Below, piece after piece: positions 52,701 through 64,000 of a stretch of 64,000 bases of DNA. This DNA is from Neodiprion pinetum (Eukaryota > Arthropoda > Insecta > Hymenoptera > Diprionidae). The notes beneath the pieces were generated by a model. The model ran no database searches. It was not told where the DNA came from and saw only the letters and a list, made by a program, of their open reading frames with translations. Made by a program: the position numbers and the translations under genes. Each line of letters begins with the position of its first letter. Within the stretch, counting starts at the first letter, position 1. Where the stretch lies: the NCBI RefSeq assembly GCF_021155775.2, contig NC_060237.1, positions 9,015,832-9,079,831 on the forward strand, in the 5' to 3' direction.

Positions 52701-53800
52701 CAAGGGCGCATATGCGGTGTGATTTAAATGCTCCCAAAAAATACGGTTGACATTCCGAAACGTTTGTTGGTCAAACACGTTTTACTTTCCTGTGAAACTT
52801 ATAAAAAATAAATAAATCATATACGCGTTAGGAAAATTTTTGGTTATGGTTATTGTAAAGTCCTCGTAACTATTTACCAGAAAATCCAGTACGTGTTAGT
52901 ATTACTTTTTTGATATATAGTCACTCGTGCTTTATTTTTTTGCAACTATGTTGTTGAATCCTAAAAAAATTCTACTAACTTTTGCTTTGCCAATTTTTGG
53001 CGTTTATGTTTGAGAGTGGAATTGATGCCTTTTACCGCAACCTGTTACAACCAGTTTTCATTTTTTTTAAGATTTTCAGTCGAAATTCGGACTCTTTTCC
53101 TCTAGCAAAATTTTTATTTCTCATAATTTTTCAATCCATTTTTAGCACATGCTTGTATCGATGCATTTTTCGAATCGCAAGGAAACGAAGGTGATCTAAA
53201 TACGCAAATACAAATGTGATTTTGATTGATAAATTGGGTGAAGTCTCGAGCAAAATAAAAGCTCGTGCGAAAATACCGAGACACCAGAAACGAAGAAACG
53301 AATTCGTTTCCGCGGAAAATTTGACCAATAGAAAATTGAGGTGTGATTCCCGATTTTGGTGAGAATTCGAGTTGAAATTTGGAAAAAGTTTCGAACCGGA
53401 AACGGTGGCGAGGAGAGAGCGAGATGGAGAGTTCGTATCTAACCGTAGGGAGCGAGTAAATCGTGGCTAATGGCGCTTCACTGAATCAAACCGCGTGCGG
53501 CGTTTAACAGAGCAAACAGACAGAAAATGGAGCGCAGCCGCATATAAAGAGTCGATGATAACGGAATGATATATGACTTGGTGTGAATAACATGCCCCCG
53601 GGCAGTCGCGGGGATGCAGCTCGAGGGGTGGAGGGTGAGGGTGTTTCGGGGGTGGCGTCGGGTCTCCGCCAGCAGCGCCGAATCCCGCTTCCATATGATT
53701 GATCGGGGCGAAGATAGCCTCAGATATGCGCCGTTCAGGATTAAGTGAATGTGCGAACACTTAATATCGCCGCTCTCCGGATTGACGCCGTAATACAGAT
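46800..53800. other. Bx upstream region, middle part
   Basis: No recognisable coding gene. GC-rich patches at about 47000-47700, 48440-48760, 49560-49860 and 51720-52110 carry ORFs on both strands without domains. A compact promoter-like cluster lies at 52606-52674. Confidence 0.5.
52606..52674 (+). promoter_or_regulatory. promoter-like cluster: two initiators, ETS site, YY1-type ATGGCGCC
   Basis: TCAGT initiators at 52606-52610 and 52621-52625, CTTCCGG (ETS-type) at 52628-52634 and AAGATGGCGCC at 52664-52674 follow each other as in many housekeeping promoters. An ATG at 52651 opens a 23-codon frame (MAAQQDGAGLPIRTVICKGA then three residues). AATAAA occurs at 52808-52813. Confidence 0.3.
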
Positions 53801-53839
53801 TCAGGAATTGGGGCGTGGTTCGAATTCCGAATTTCAAAA

Positions 53840-54195
53840 GTTCCGAAAGCGACTGATTCCGAATTATTTGGTGGCGAAACTTGAAGTGAAGAAATCAAAC
53901 TGACCAAGAAAGAACAAAGTTTCGAATGGATGTAAACTCGACGGCTCAAAGTTAGAACAAAGTTCCGAAAATTAAAGTTTCCATAGATTAAAATTCCGTA
54001 AATGAAAATATACCCACGCAGCGTACCCGAAACGTAAAACTGTCGAAAATCCAAAACGAAAAAAGATCAAGTTGGTGAAATTTCACCAAGCTCGAATTCA
54101 GAATTTCGATGTATGGTATTTAAAAATTTGATGTTACTTCAAAGTTTGGTTTATTTAGTTTAAGTTTCGCCAACGAAAAATTCGGAATTTGGTGC
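53840..54195. repeat. foldback repeat family, copy 2
   Basis: The left arm (53840-53955) contains GATTCCGAATTATTTGGTGG, CGAAACTTGAAGTGAAG and CAAAGTTTCGAATGG, matching the reverse complement of the right arm of copy 1. Its own right arm (54135-54195) is a more diverged inverted version. The centre is a perfect 18-bp palindrome TTGGTGAAATTTCACCAA at 54072-54089. ATATACCCACGCAGCGTA at about 54008-54025 is exactly shared with copy 1. Confidence 0.82.
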
Positions 54196-57100
54196 TTGCA
54201 GAATTTTTCAAATTGGGAACTACAAACCTGCCCGTTATCGAATTAGCGAAAACTTGTTACATAGAAGTTCAAAGTATAAAAAGTTGAGGCACGGAAACGT
54301 CAAAATGTGAGAAGGTCAAATTATAGAAAGCCAAAATATAGAATCGTCAGAACGAATGAGAATACTGTAAACGAAAAAATAGAATTGTTAGAATTCTGAA
54401 GATTCTATGTTTCAATTTTCTACACTTTAATCTTCCATCAACCTTACGAAGAATCTTACAGAAGCATTCCTACAAAAGTATGAAAATTCACAAATTATAA
54501 CGAATCAAAGAGAAATGCGGCGTAGAGAAATAGAAAAAAAATTGTCCGCTCAAAATCAATGACACCGCAAAATCTATTAACATCGAAATACAATTTCAAG
54601 CATATTTAATTTTAAACAATGCTCTGCAGCTTGATATAGGTTTGAAGTTTAGAAAAAAAAAAAAAAATAAATAAATACAATTATAAAACCCTTCCGCAAT
54701 ATGATTAAGAAAAACTTTTTCAGCTATCAAATTCCGCAGATCAATTATCCAAAACTTTGACGAATACTCAGCGAAATTGATTCCTTAAATCAGCCGTGAA
54801 ACGTAACGTGTACATCAGCGACATTCTTCTCGAACGGTTTACAACCGCTAAACTTATTCCGGTCAGCCGTGTTTACATTCAAAGTTCATTTGAGCTCGGA
54901 GAGTCGGCAGGTGAACATCAAAATTACGCGTATAAATTCCGCGTCTCGTTTAACTCAACGAAGATTATACAAGTACTATACAGTGTGATAATTTTGTTTT
55001 CTCATTCAACGAAATTGGCGGCAGGTTCGCTCTTCCGTTATTGTTTTGTTAGTTATCACAGTGCGTTGAACTTTGCCTCGTCAATGTGTCCATGTCACTC
55101 TCTGTGTGTGTGCGTGTGTTTGTGTAAGTGCGATCGAGAAGTTATACCGCACGGATCTGCAGTGACGACGTGCAAATCTGGAATGGCTGCGACGAAGTTT
55201 CAGCGCAATTAGCGGCTGTGAGGACGAGCTTGAGAGGCGGTTCGATACTGCCGCAAGAGACCGGATGATGAAAAATTACTCGGTGAGTAGCTCCTGGCCT
55301 ATAACGAGCATGCATTTTATGTTTACGTCGGCCACTCAATCCCGTGCCAATTATCGAACGTGTATTGTCTGATGGAAAGTGAACCGTTGTTGCAAAGTTC
55401 TGCTGCTTGATCTGCGGTTACGTCAAAAAGTTTCTTAACAGTTACGTCCGTGAGTAGAGTTACTCCTGAGCGGTAAGAGTCAACTGGTTGGCTTCGCTTT
55501 TACGTTCCAGGGCAACCGGAAATCAGGATGAGGATTGAATAACGTAGGGTTTGTTTGAGATATTACTTATATATTTATTTCGAGGAAGCTCAGATGGCGG
55601 TAAAAACGAAGTGTGCTGTATGAAGCTATGTAAGAAGTCCAGATGTGACGTTGTTGAGAGTTAGAATAGGCGTGTTCCTCGAGACGTGAAACGTACGGGT
55701 GCAGAAAAGGTGTGACAATGCTAGGAGTAGGGAATGGAATTTGATGAGTAAGCGCGATAGTGAATAGCGTGAGACTACGTAGAGATAAGAGGACAGGACA
55801 GAGACAATGAGATTAATGTAAGAACTGTGGGAGAGTTAGCGAGTAGGAAAAATAGAGAGAAGTGGTATGCTGGACGTAACATAACAAATGGGAAAATTGT
55901 TGAATCAAGGTTTTCGGGTGCCGGATTACAGTTTACCAAGTTGAGCTTGATCAGGGATCTTCGAATCGAATGAAAAAAACTGCACCGTTTCATAACTTCT
56001 TGTACTCTCTTTTTCAGCGACAGAATATGCAGTTTATACTGCAATCGTTTTGACTGATCGTTGTTTGTTTCGATGGTGAATAAATTCTTGTCGATCATCG
56101 GTGATGGATTGTTGATAACTTTTGCGTATAATATAGACAGTTGCTTTTCATGTGATGGTTTTTCGTAATTAAAATCATCTCCGTTAATTTGCAGATAATT
56201 TTTATTTTGCAGATACATTTTAGCAAGGTTATTGAAAGAGTTACGATTCATTCTTAGCATCAAAAGAATCGAATCAAAAATTGACTGATTATCGTGATAT
56301 TTCCGAATTACGTACGGTTAAACGATATGCTTGGGTATCAACAAATTATTTTTCACCCCGAATACTTGTCACATTTGAATCTTAATCCAAACCCCCGTTA
56401 TTTCATAATTCTTATGCTTCGGTGGTCCTCGATTTCAATCCCATTTAAAAAAATTTACCACCAAGCGTAAAAATAAAGAATAAGTGTTGAATTTCCGATC
56501 CAGGCTGTTACGAAGAAAAAATTCACTCACAGCCTCGTAGCTTAACGAACCGCGAGGTGATTATCACCCGAGTAAATGGCATAATAATTCGATACCTCGT
56601 CTCCTTATGCATAATTATTATCAACTCAATCAGCTAAAAGTACCATAAAAATTTCACCCCGCATCGCAGCTTCACTTGGCTCCCTACCTTTTCTCTTTTT
56701 TTCTTATATCTTGTTTCAAAGACTTTTACGGACACTTTTAATCGCCCTTGTTAATTCTCAAATTTTCCTCTTATCAAATTGTCTTCGATTGCAGAATCGC
56801 GAAAATTATTCTCACGCCATGATTCAACTTGTGCCTTTCTAATCGACGCTACGTTTCCTCTCAAGCGTTTTTCTTCTTCCTTCAATAACGGGGCAGCGGC
56901 ACAGTAAGTGCAATGCCTATTGATTTTGTCATCGAAAAAAACCTTCTTGCCTTATTACTTCCCAGCATTTTCAAAGCACGTATTTTTCCTAGTAAAATAG
57001 CGCGTTTTTGAAAATTCAAGTAATTATTACGTTTATCCCAAATTCCAGGAGAACTGCTCGACCGAATTGATTCCGTTTTTTTTTTTTTTTTTTTTTTATT

Positions 57101-60100
57101 CAAAACGAGCAGAGTTCGCAGTTTTCGTTACTTCGACACACCCGTTTTCGCCGAGTCGTACACGGTGTATCGATAATATACGATAAGGATCTTTGCGGGC
57201 GTTGAGCTTTCCCGCGTGCAGTAATTTCTCGAGGCTTTACCGAAGCGAGTAAGTGAGCGAGTGCCTGAGTGGGTGAGGTTATAACGGGGCCCGAGAATCG
57301 CTGTGGGAACAACTGCGACGTGCAGAAGCAATAAAGCACGAATGGTATATGTGCCACAGTAAGTTAATTTCGGGGCATTACTCTTGAAAGTATAACCGTT
57401 AACGGTAAATAATACCGAAACTATGCTCCCCGGGAAAGCGGCGGCTTCTTCCCGCACCTTGTACCCCGTATGCCCCGAACCCCGTACCTACCCCATAAGG
57501 CCATAACCCATAACCATGCCCACCTCACGTGTAATAACTCGCATTCGCGAAATATATTACACTCCAACAAATCGCACTTAAGAATCGCCCGGAGATACGG
57601 GAATTTTTCTTTGGTCTTCTCAGTCTTTTTTTTTGTCGAGGAAGTTTTTCTTCCTCTTTTTCTTAGATCCTATTTTTCGCGCATGGAATACACGCGACCA
57701 CAATTCACGGGTTTCAGGTTCCCCATACAGGTTTTTATTACCGCTTGTGAATCATACTTACCGTGCTTTTTTGAACAGAAATTTTATTTTTTATCGCGAT
57801 GGGTATCGCGCGTTTTTAGGATTCTATAATTTTTCGTGATTTCTTTTGGTTTTCATTGACTTTTCAGGGCGCGAAAATGTTTCACGTCTTTTTCTTCGAC
57901 TCAAATATATCGTACGAGTACAAATTTTCGGAAGCTTTCACGGAAGCTAAAATTCCAACGAATTTTATTTCACGTAACAAAATGAGCAAGGTTTCAGGAG
58001 ATTCGAAAAATCGTTTGACAAAATATTGGAAGATTATACGAGATTTGACGAAATTTCACTTGTTTCAGGAGATCGAAAATAAACTTATTCGATCTCGAAA
58101 TATTTCACGTAACTTCGAACGATTTTTTGGTATTCCAAAGACAGGCTTCAAAAAATCTAATGTCAAATCAGAGTTTCGTAGCCATCTAAGTTTGATTTGT
58201 GACATTGCAACGAGAATAAATGGTTAATAAACACCGTTACCCGTTCAAAGTTCTTACAAAATGGTTATATTATCGTAAATGTACTTATTTCACAACTTTC
58301 CACCATCGGGCCGCTTCCCTCTGTAACAATATTGTACACACGACGAAGGGGTCGTCGGTTTGAAATTGTTCAACGATGTCATATTCCGGTCTGCGTATTT
58401 GATTATATAGTTTCAATTTAACCCTTGCCTTGCCCTCGGCAGCAAGTCGGGTATTTAGATTCTGTTTAATGCATGGCCAGCCTATCCCTTGCGGTGTTGC
58501 AGTTATCCGTAGAGGCTATGAATACAATAGCATCTCCGCGACGCGTTATATGCGTACAATACACATATACCACGGGCATAGAATTTCTCTGATGTATGTA
58601 TAGTGTACCGCCACTCAGTTTTGCACACGTCTATGCAAAATTAACCGGCAGTCTCATAGAATAAGCATGAAACTCTGTTTACAGTACACGCGACACTTTG
58701 AAACCAATCAAATTTCTCCCAATTTTTGTTTTCCGTTTAGTTTCTTTTCCTCCAGACAAAAACTGTTATTATGAGGATTTTTTTTTTTTATTTTCTAATT
58801 TTACTCTAGAAAAGAGTTATAAAATTAGCTCATTATCGGCTAGTGATCGTTGAATATATGTATTTAAATATTCAACTTTTCAAGCGGCACTTTATCCCAT
58901 ATTGAAAAGCGCCATAACTCATCGTCTTCTATCGTACATCTACTATTTATTTCAGCTTCAGAATCGCTCTATAATATGCTAGGATCGTAACAGCCGGACA
59001 TGAGGTTGCGGATTCGGTAAATTATTTAGCCCTGAAACCGGTGGTCGAGATGAGATCAAGATGAGGAAGATCCTTACCGATTTTCCGGTCGAAAACCTCA
59101 TTAAAATTTTATCGTCTGTCGAACCCAATTTCATATCAACTAAAATCTATGCATAGACGAAGTTGTAAGATTTTAAAGTAAAAAGAAACGAAATAATACC
59201 AAAATTGCTGCTAAATCTCTTTTTCCAATTTCCCAGATTGGTTAGCAAATAAGTGAGTTTGTTGTTACAAGAAACTATTTCATTGTCTTAATAAAAAAAA
59301 AAAAAAAAAAATTGCGATTCTTGGGAACGATTCGGTTAGAATATGAGAAAAAAAATTTCTACAGAGTTTTATCGAACTGGTACAACAGCGAAGAAACTTA
59401 AAAAAATACAATTCGCCACACCTTGAGTTGACATAAAAAATGCTGTTCAGTTGATAAAGAGCAGGCGGTATTATAAACAACATGATCCGGTTGTCTGAAA
59501 TCCTGGTTAATGCCTGGTAGGATATTTTGAATAATTGACTGACGAGCCAAAGTTTAAAAACGTAAAAAAAAAAACAACAATTTGAAAAAAAAAAACAGAT
59601 TTAAAAATAAAGAAACGCTGAGAGCCGGAAGGCACTTTTTAACAGCAGCCGGAGGATCGGAAATGAGTAAAAGACATTCAGGCGAGGCTCCATTACTATT
59701 TAAACGCCACCGCCGCTGCTTTCAGAACAACCGAATCTCACTTCTCCCTTCGTTCCGTCGTGATTTAAAAATCAGTATCGAAATCGAGTGCTTTCCCTTT
59801 CTATCTTTCTATCTTTCTTTCTTTTTTCTTTTTTTTTTTTGAGAAAGACACAACGATTTTTTTCCCGAGAGAAAAAAGATAAAAAACGAAAAGAAACGAA
59901 AGTCCGAAGAATAGAATAAAATTGACACGACCGTCGTTCGCGATATTCACTCTCTTACGTGGAACTTTTACCGCTCCCCTGTATTTTCCCGCTTCGAAGT
60001 TACCTACTGCAGTCTCTCTGTGCCTTGCCCGTTCATTACGCCGGTCCTTCTGTGAGACGGATCGTCTGTACGTGCGCTCACTTGAACGATCGAGGGGAAT

Positions 60101-62430
60101 TGAGAGCGCTCCGTTCGTTGCCAGCAGTGCAAGCCCTTCCGCCGAGTGCATTCTACCCTTATACTATACGCGATAGACATACAGACCCTGTGTTGTACAA
60201 GCGGGTCGTGAAACTGGCTACAGAACGGCTCGATTGTATACCTTGTACGTTGCGGATCGACGTGCGTATGACGTTTGCACGTTTTTCACTCGATTTCAGT
60301 GTTTTTATTTAATTTTTTCTTTTACAATTAATTGGCGGGTTTTCCATGCTTATGGATAGAAAATTGTGAGGATCATATTATTTAACTATTTTCGGCGAAG
60401 CACTGAGAGAATTTTTTAGTTCCGGTTACCGCTCAGTCCTTGACAATTTTCATTTTTTACCACAATCGAAAAATATAGTTCTAGGTAGAAAATGAATATT
60501 GGTTTTCTAGCTGGTACCGGAAAGTCTGGTATCCGTTACTATTCTTTCTCATTACGATCGCTGTTACTGTACCTTCTTGTAACTGTTGCGAAAATTTAAT
60601 GCTCGTGCAACAATAAATTGATTTCAAAGCCTTGTTTAACTAAAAATTTACAGTAAACCGAAGATACTGATTTTGCGTTGCAATTTCCAAAAAAGGATCG
60701 ATAAAGGCGCAAAATGGTTACGTGTACCTCGTTTTTCATTATCCCAACAATATTCAAACAGTTTTTTCAACGATACCTGTTTAACTGAATTTTTCTAGTA
60801 ACTGTAACAAACGAAATTTTTCTCAGTGCGAAAGTAATTTTTATCAGTTTCTAACCTAATTATTCTCAAGTCATACATTAACGATTTCAAACAGTTGTCA
60901 GTGATGTCAGGAATTAGAATCTACTGGATAAATAAAAAATAGCGAATCTGGTTTAATGGGATTCGATATCTAGTCCGAACGGTTAAATAATTACTGTAAT
61001 ATTAGGGGTGTTAAAAATAGTTGGAATTTATTAATCAAATGAATATTCATATCATGTAATAAACTTTCAAATTTAATGAGTTGAAAAATTTTACTCGAGG
61101 AGATGAAAATTATCACTGTATTACATAATAACGTTTTATTAAATCGGAGCCAGAAAGTATCGATTCAAATATTTAGCTGTCGAATTAAGCGATGAAATTA
61201 TTCGTTGTTATTAACAGTCTATTTCATCGAAGTAAGTTTTTTAGTTTCTTCAGACAAAAATGTTCGTTTTTGGTTTACCAAAAAAGTCCCGTTACTTGAG
61301 TTTCGACAAATTATTGTTTTCCGGTGGTTATATACCGAATAATTCAATTGATTTCAATTCTCGCTCACTAACAATAAAACATGAATTGTCATACATTTTT
61401 TTTTACGCCAACAACGAAATTGTTTAACGATTCAAGATTCTCCGGAGTACTTGTATTCGTAATTCGTATTGAAACGTTTTATCAGGTTACGATGATCGCA
61501 ACGATCGATTAACTTGGCGTGATAGAAATGAGATAAAAAATGGCAGATTAAAGGTGAGCCCAAAGGGGTGGGTTTGGAAAGAGGGGCGGCTGACCAAGCC
61601 CTAATTTAGTTGTCCACCGCGCCTGAGGGAGTCTGGACAAAATTTCTGGAGCAGATAATTATAAGGGTCTGTACCCTGGAGCGGTTTTGCCCGCGCGTGA
61701 TCCGCGTTATAAGCGTTATAAGCCTGTTACGAGCGGCTAACTATATCGCTTTTAGACAAATTTGTCACCGATCGATTTTCGCCTGGCATGTCTTTTAAAA
61801 AAACGCGCCGCAAGTCGAGCTTGCGATAAAGAGTCAGCAAAAAACAAAAAAAAAACCATCTTGAAAAGAGTATATAAACAGCCGATAAGAATATGAAACA
61901 AATCTCAAAAGACTCGCTTCGCCAAGCGTCCGACTTCTCAGGTTTATCCTTTTACTTCAGATCATCGCGATCAGTTTGTCACCGGAATTGCAGCTGCGGG
62001 ATCGTAAATTTTTCCCAACTGTATACCGTATAAGCCGAGCAATTCTTGCCTCTCAGATTGGCTAAGATGATATTTGTGGTTCGGCGTCGGAGGTTCGAAG
62101 CAGCGTTCTATCCCTCCAAACGAGGAGTTACGAGGAGGAACGTTTTCCTCATCTTCCTCTTTCCCCTACTTTCTTTTTCCGGAGTTCATCCAGGCTCAGT
62201 TTTGTTGTCTCTACCGTAATTCATAATAACCAGAGACTCGCGTCTTCTCCAGTCGGCTACCTCCTCGGATTCCTGCCGCATTTAAGGGCTTAACGCATTT
62301 CGAGACGCTCCCGTTTCTTCCGGATCACGATAAGGATTTGCGAATGACGGTTATGGCCTCTCACGCGAAGAAGTTGCGCCTCGATTTCATGCCACTGAAG
62401 TGATTTTTATTTCGTTCTTTATTTCCCCCT

Positions 62431-62437
<7 letters not shown>

Positions 62438-62463
<26 letters not shown>
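62438..62463. repeat. CT dinucleotide microsatellite
   Basis: Uninterrupted CT tract of about 13 units, preceded by interrupted CT-rich sequence. Confidence 0.93.
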
Positions 62464-62971
62464 TTGAATCCCCCGGGAGAATACCGCACAACGTATAAAT
62501 AAACGATCACCTGGAATGCAGCCAGTGCGTGTAAAACGCCATATATACACAAGCGATTTCCCCACGATTACTAATTCATATTAAAAAGTGTTCAACTCTA
62601 TTTCTCCCCCCTCCTCTGTTTGGCGCCCCGCGGATGGTTTTTGTTGCTTCCTTCTTTTCTCTTCTGGATTCCCGGCCGGCATTTTTTTTTTGTTCATTTC
62701 GAATAATTTCCGTTTTTCAACCGTACAATTTTTCATTCGGCTACGCTAATCGTTGCCCCTTTTTCCATCCCACCCCCACCGCTACGTCTCCCGGTAATAT
62801 TTAATTTTTAATCCGACTTTATTCAAATGCTCTCCCCCTCCTTCTCCGGCTCACCTCCCTCCCACATTCTCCATTACTGGACTTCTAATGGGAATACGAT
62901 TTATATCCTGGCCTGTGCTTATTTTACATTTATGCTAAGTACAGACTACGTGGGCAACTTTTTCCCTTTAA

Positions 62972-62986
62972 CCCCCCCCCCCCCCC
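62972..62986. repeat. poly-C homopolymer
   Basis: Run of 15 C; such long G/C runs are often length-variable and may be an assembly-sensitive point. Confidence 0.9.
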
Positions 62987-64000
62987 TCGCTACTCTCGAG
63001 GTTTGTTTTACCGTTGAATGCCAAATTGAACACGCTTTACGGATATGAAATTGTTTGTGCTTGTTCAACTTTTCGATTCAAAAATAAATGAATCGGTTTC
63101 TGCTTTTGGGACCAGGAAATACGCTCGAAGAAAAAAGTTCAGTATCGCAATGTGCTGAAAAAATTAGCCTCTTTCTATTGAAGAAAGGGATTTAATTGAG
63201 TTAGAATAATATTCTTTATATTTAATCAACTGCATTTGAAAGCAAATACATGTATATGCTTCCTCTTTGTTTAATGAACAGAATGGTAAACAAGATGTTA
63301 TTTTGAATTGAATAGGACTTGGTTCAATTGTATCGCAATGCAAATGTGTTTTGAATTTCAAGAAATCTTATCATATTTAAACAAAATTTTCTCAAAGTTT
63401 TTTTCTAATTTTCTTATTCGTGTTCACAGCGAGATATGATTCTAAGCAATTCAATCACTATGACTCTTGTGTGATTTCGTTTTTTATTTCTATGCCTATG
63501 ACGCGATTGATACCTACTCGCTTTCTGATTTCATATTTTTTCTGCTTCGGATTTAAAATTATTTCGAACAATTTTGAGATCGGTTTTCACTCCTCTTTGA
63601 TGAGTTAAGATGATTTGTATGTATTTTTCTCTACTAATTAAAAACGATTTTAAACGAGTTACAGGATTCTAATTATTTTTTAAATGATTTCCATTCTTAT
63701 TCACCGATTTAAAATGATCTTCGGCAGTAACAAATCCAGTTAGAATATTCAAAAGCTTTCGATTAAACGGATATTAATATTTATATTCGGGAAATGCCTC
63801 TTTTTATCAACAACGTTTTGCAGTGTTGGCAAAAAAAGATGAAGAAACAAAATCATAAAATCCCAGTCTTTGACTATCCCGTTTCTCCCCAATCTTTCAT
63901 CAATGTCAAAAAACGCGAAAATCTTTCCGGTGACACCGAAGCTTATAATTCGGAATATTTTTCGGTCTCGTTGATATCGAATTTAAATTGACAATCCAAG

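Larger units (their letters stand above)
54260..64000. other. Bx upstream region, distal part
   Basis: No recognised coding gene. Noted items are a minus-strand open frame at 56263-55775, a short direct duplication near 57990-58090, a balanced-GC patch at 59940-60300 in AT-rich surroundings, a CT tract at 62438-62463 and a run of 15 C at 62972-62986. The plus-strand frame 57856-58227 is low-complexity and Lys/Phe-rich. Confidence 0.5.

Noticed and set aside
52651..52722. Firm call of a 23-residue peptide gene
   Set aside because: The motif cluster is suggestive, but a frame this short cannot be supported as coding without transcript or conservation data; reported only as a finding.

Overview
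The window looks like insect nuclear DNA. It has long introns with GT-AG (and one GC-AG) splice sites, AT-rich intergenic DNA with many CpG dinucleotides, GA/CT microsatellites and degenerate foldback repeats. The Bx protein is of insect type, and the overall texture suggests a hymenopteran, possibly a sawfly; that last step is inference. Almost all simple open reading frames here are chance ORFs. The two real protein-coding genes are both spliced and had to be assembled from short exons.

Gene 1 (minus strand, coding 32358 down to 6743) is the orthologue of Drosophila Beadex/dLMO and vertebrate LMO1/LMO3, a LIM-only transcriptional cofactor. Four coding exons (32270-32358, 32034-32171, 30724-30849, 6743-6917) give a continuous 175-residue reading frame with two complete LIM zinc-binding domains. 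The first coding intron is 98 bp and uses a GC donor, the second is about 1.2 kb, and the third is about 23.8 kb.

Gene 2 (plus strand, coding 15204-16358) lies inside that third intron in the opposite orientation. Five small exons encode a 238-residue secreted protein of the takeout / juvenile-hormone-binding / group-7-allergen-like (TULIP-fold) class. It has a signal peptide and three N-glycosylation sequons but no cysteine at all. A TATA/initiator pair about 640 bp upstream with a matching splice donor, and an AATAAA 94 bp after the stop, complete a plausible transcription unit.

Layout. 1-2960: flank with no recognisable gene. 2968-6742: probable Bx 3' UTR and 3' flank, with a perfect 8-mer miR-9 seed match on the Bx strand. 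6918-30723: giant Bx intron containing gene 2, a housekeeping-type promoter signature near 9.63-9.70 kb, and an inverted repeat at 27.87-28.30 kb. 30850-32033: small intron. 32379-64000: a roughly 31.6 kb region upstream of the Bx coding start with no recognisable protein-coding gene, presumably holding Bx 5' noncoding exons and enhancers. It carries two copies, in opposite orientation, of one foldback repeat family (46.2-46.75 kb and 53.84-54.2 kb), a possible isolated promoter near 52.6 kb, and several microsatellites.

The two genes are not an operon. Their association is positional: a secreted ligand-binding-type gene nested antisense within a developmental cofactor gene. No prokaryotic system, CRISPR array, tRNA, rRNA or intact transposase was seen.
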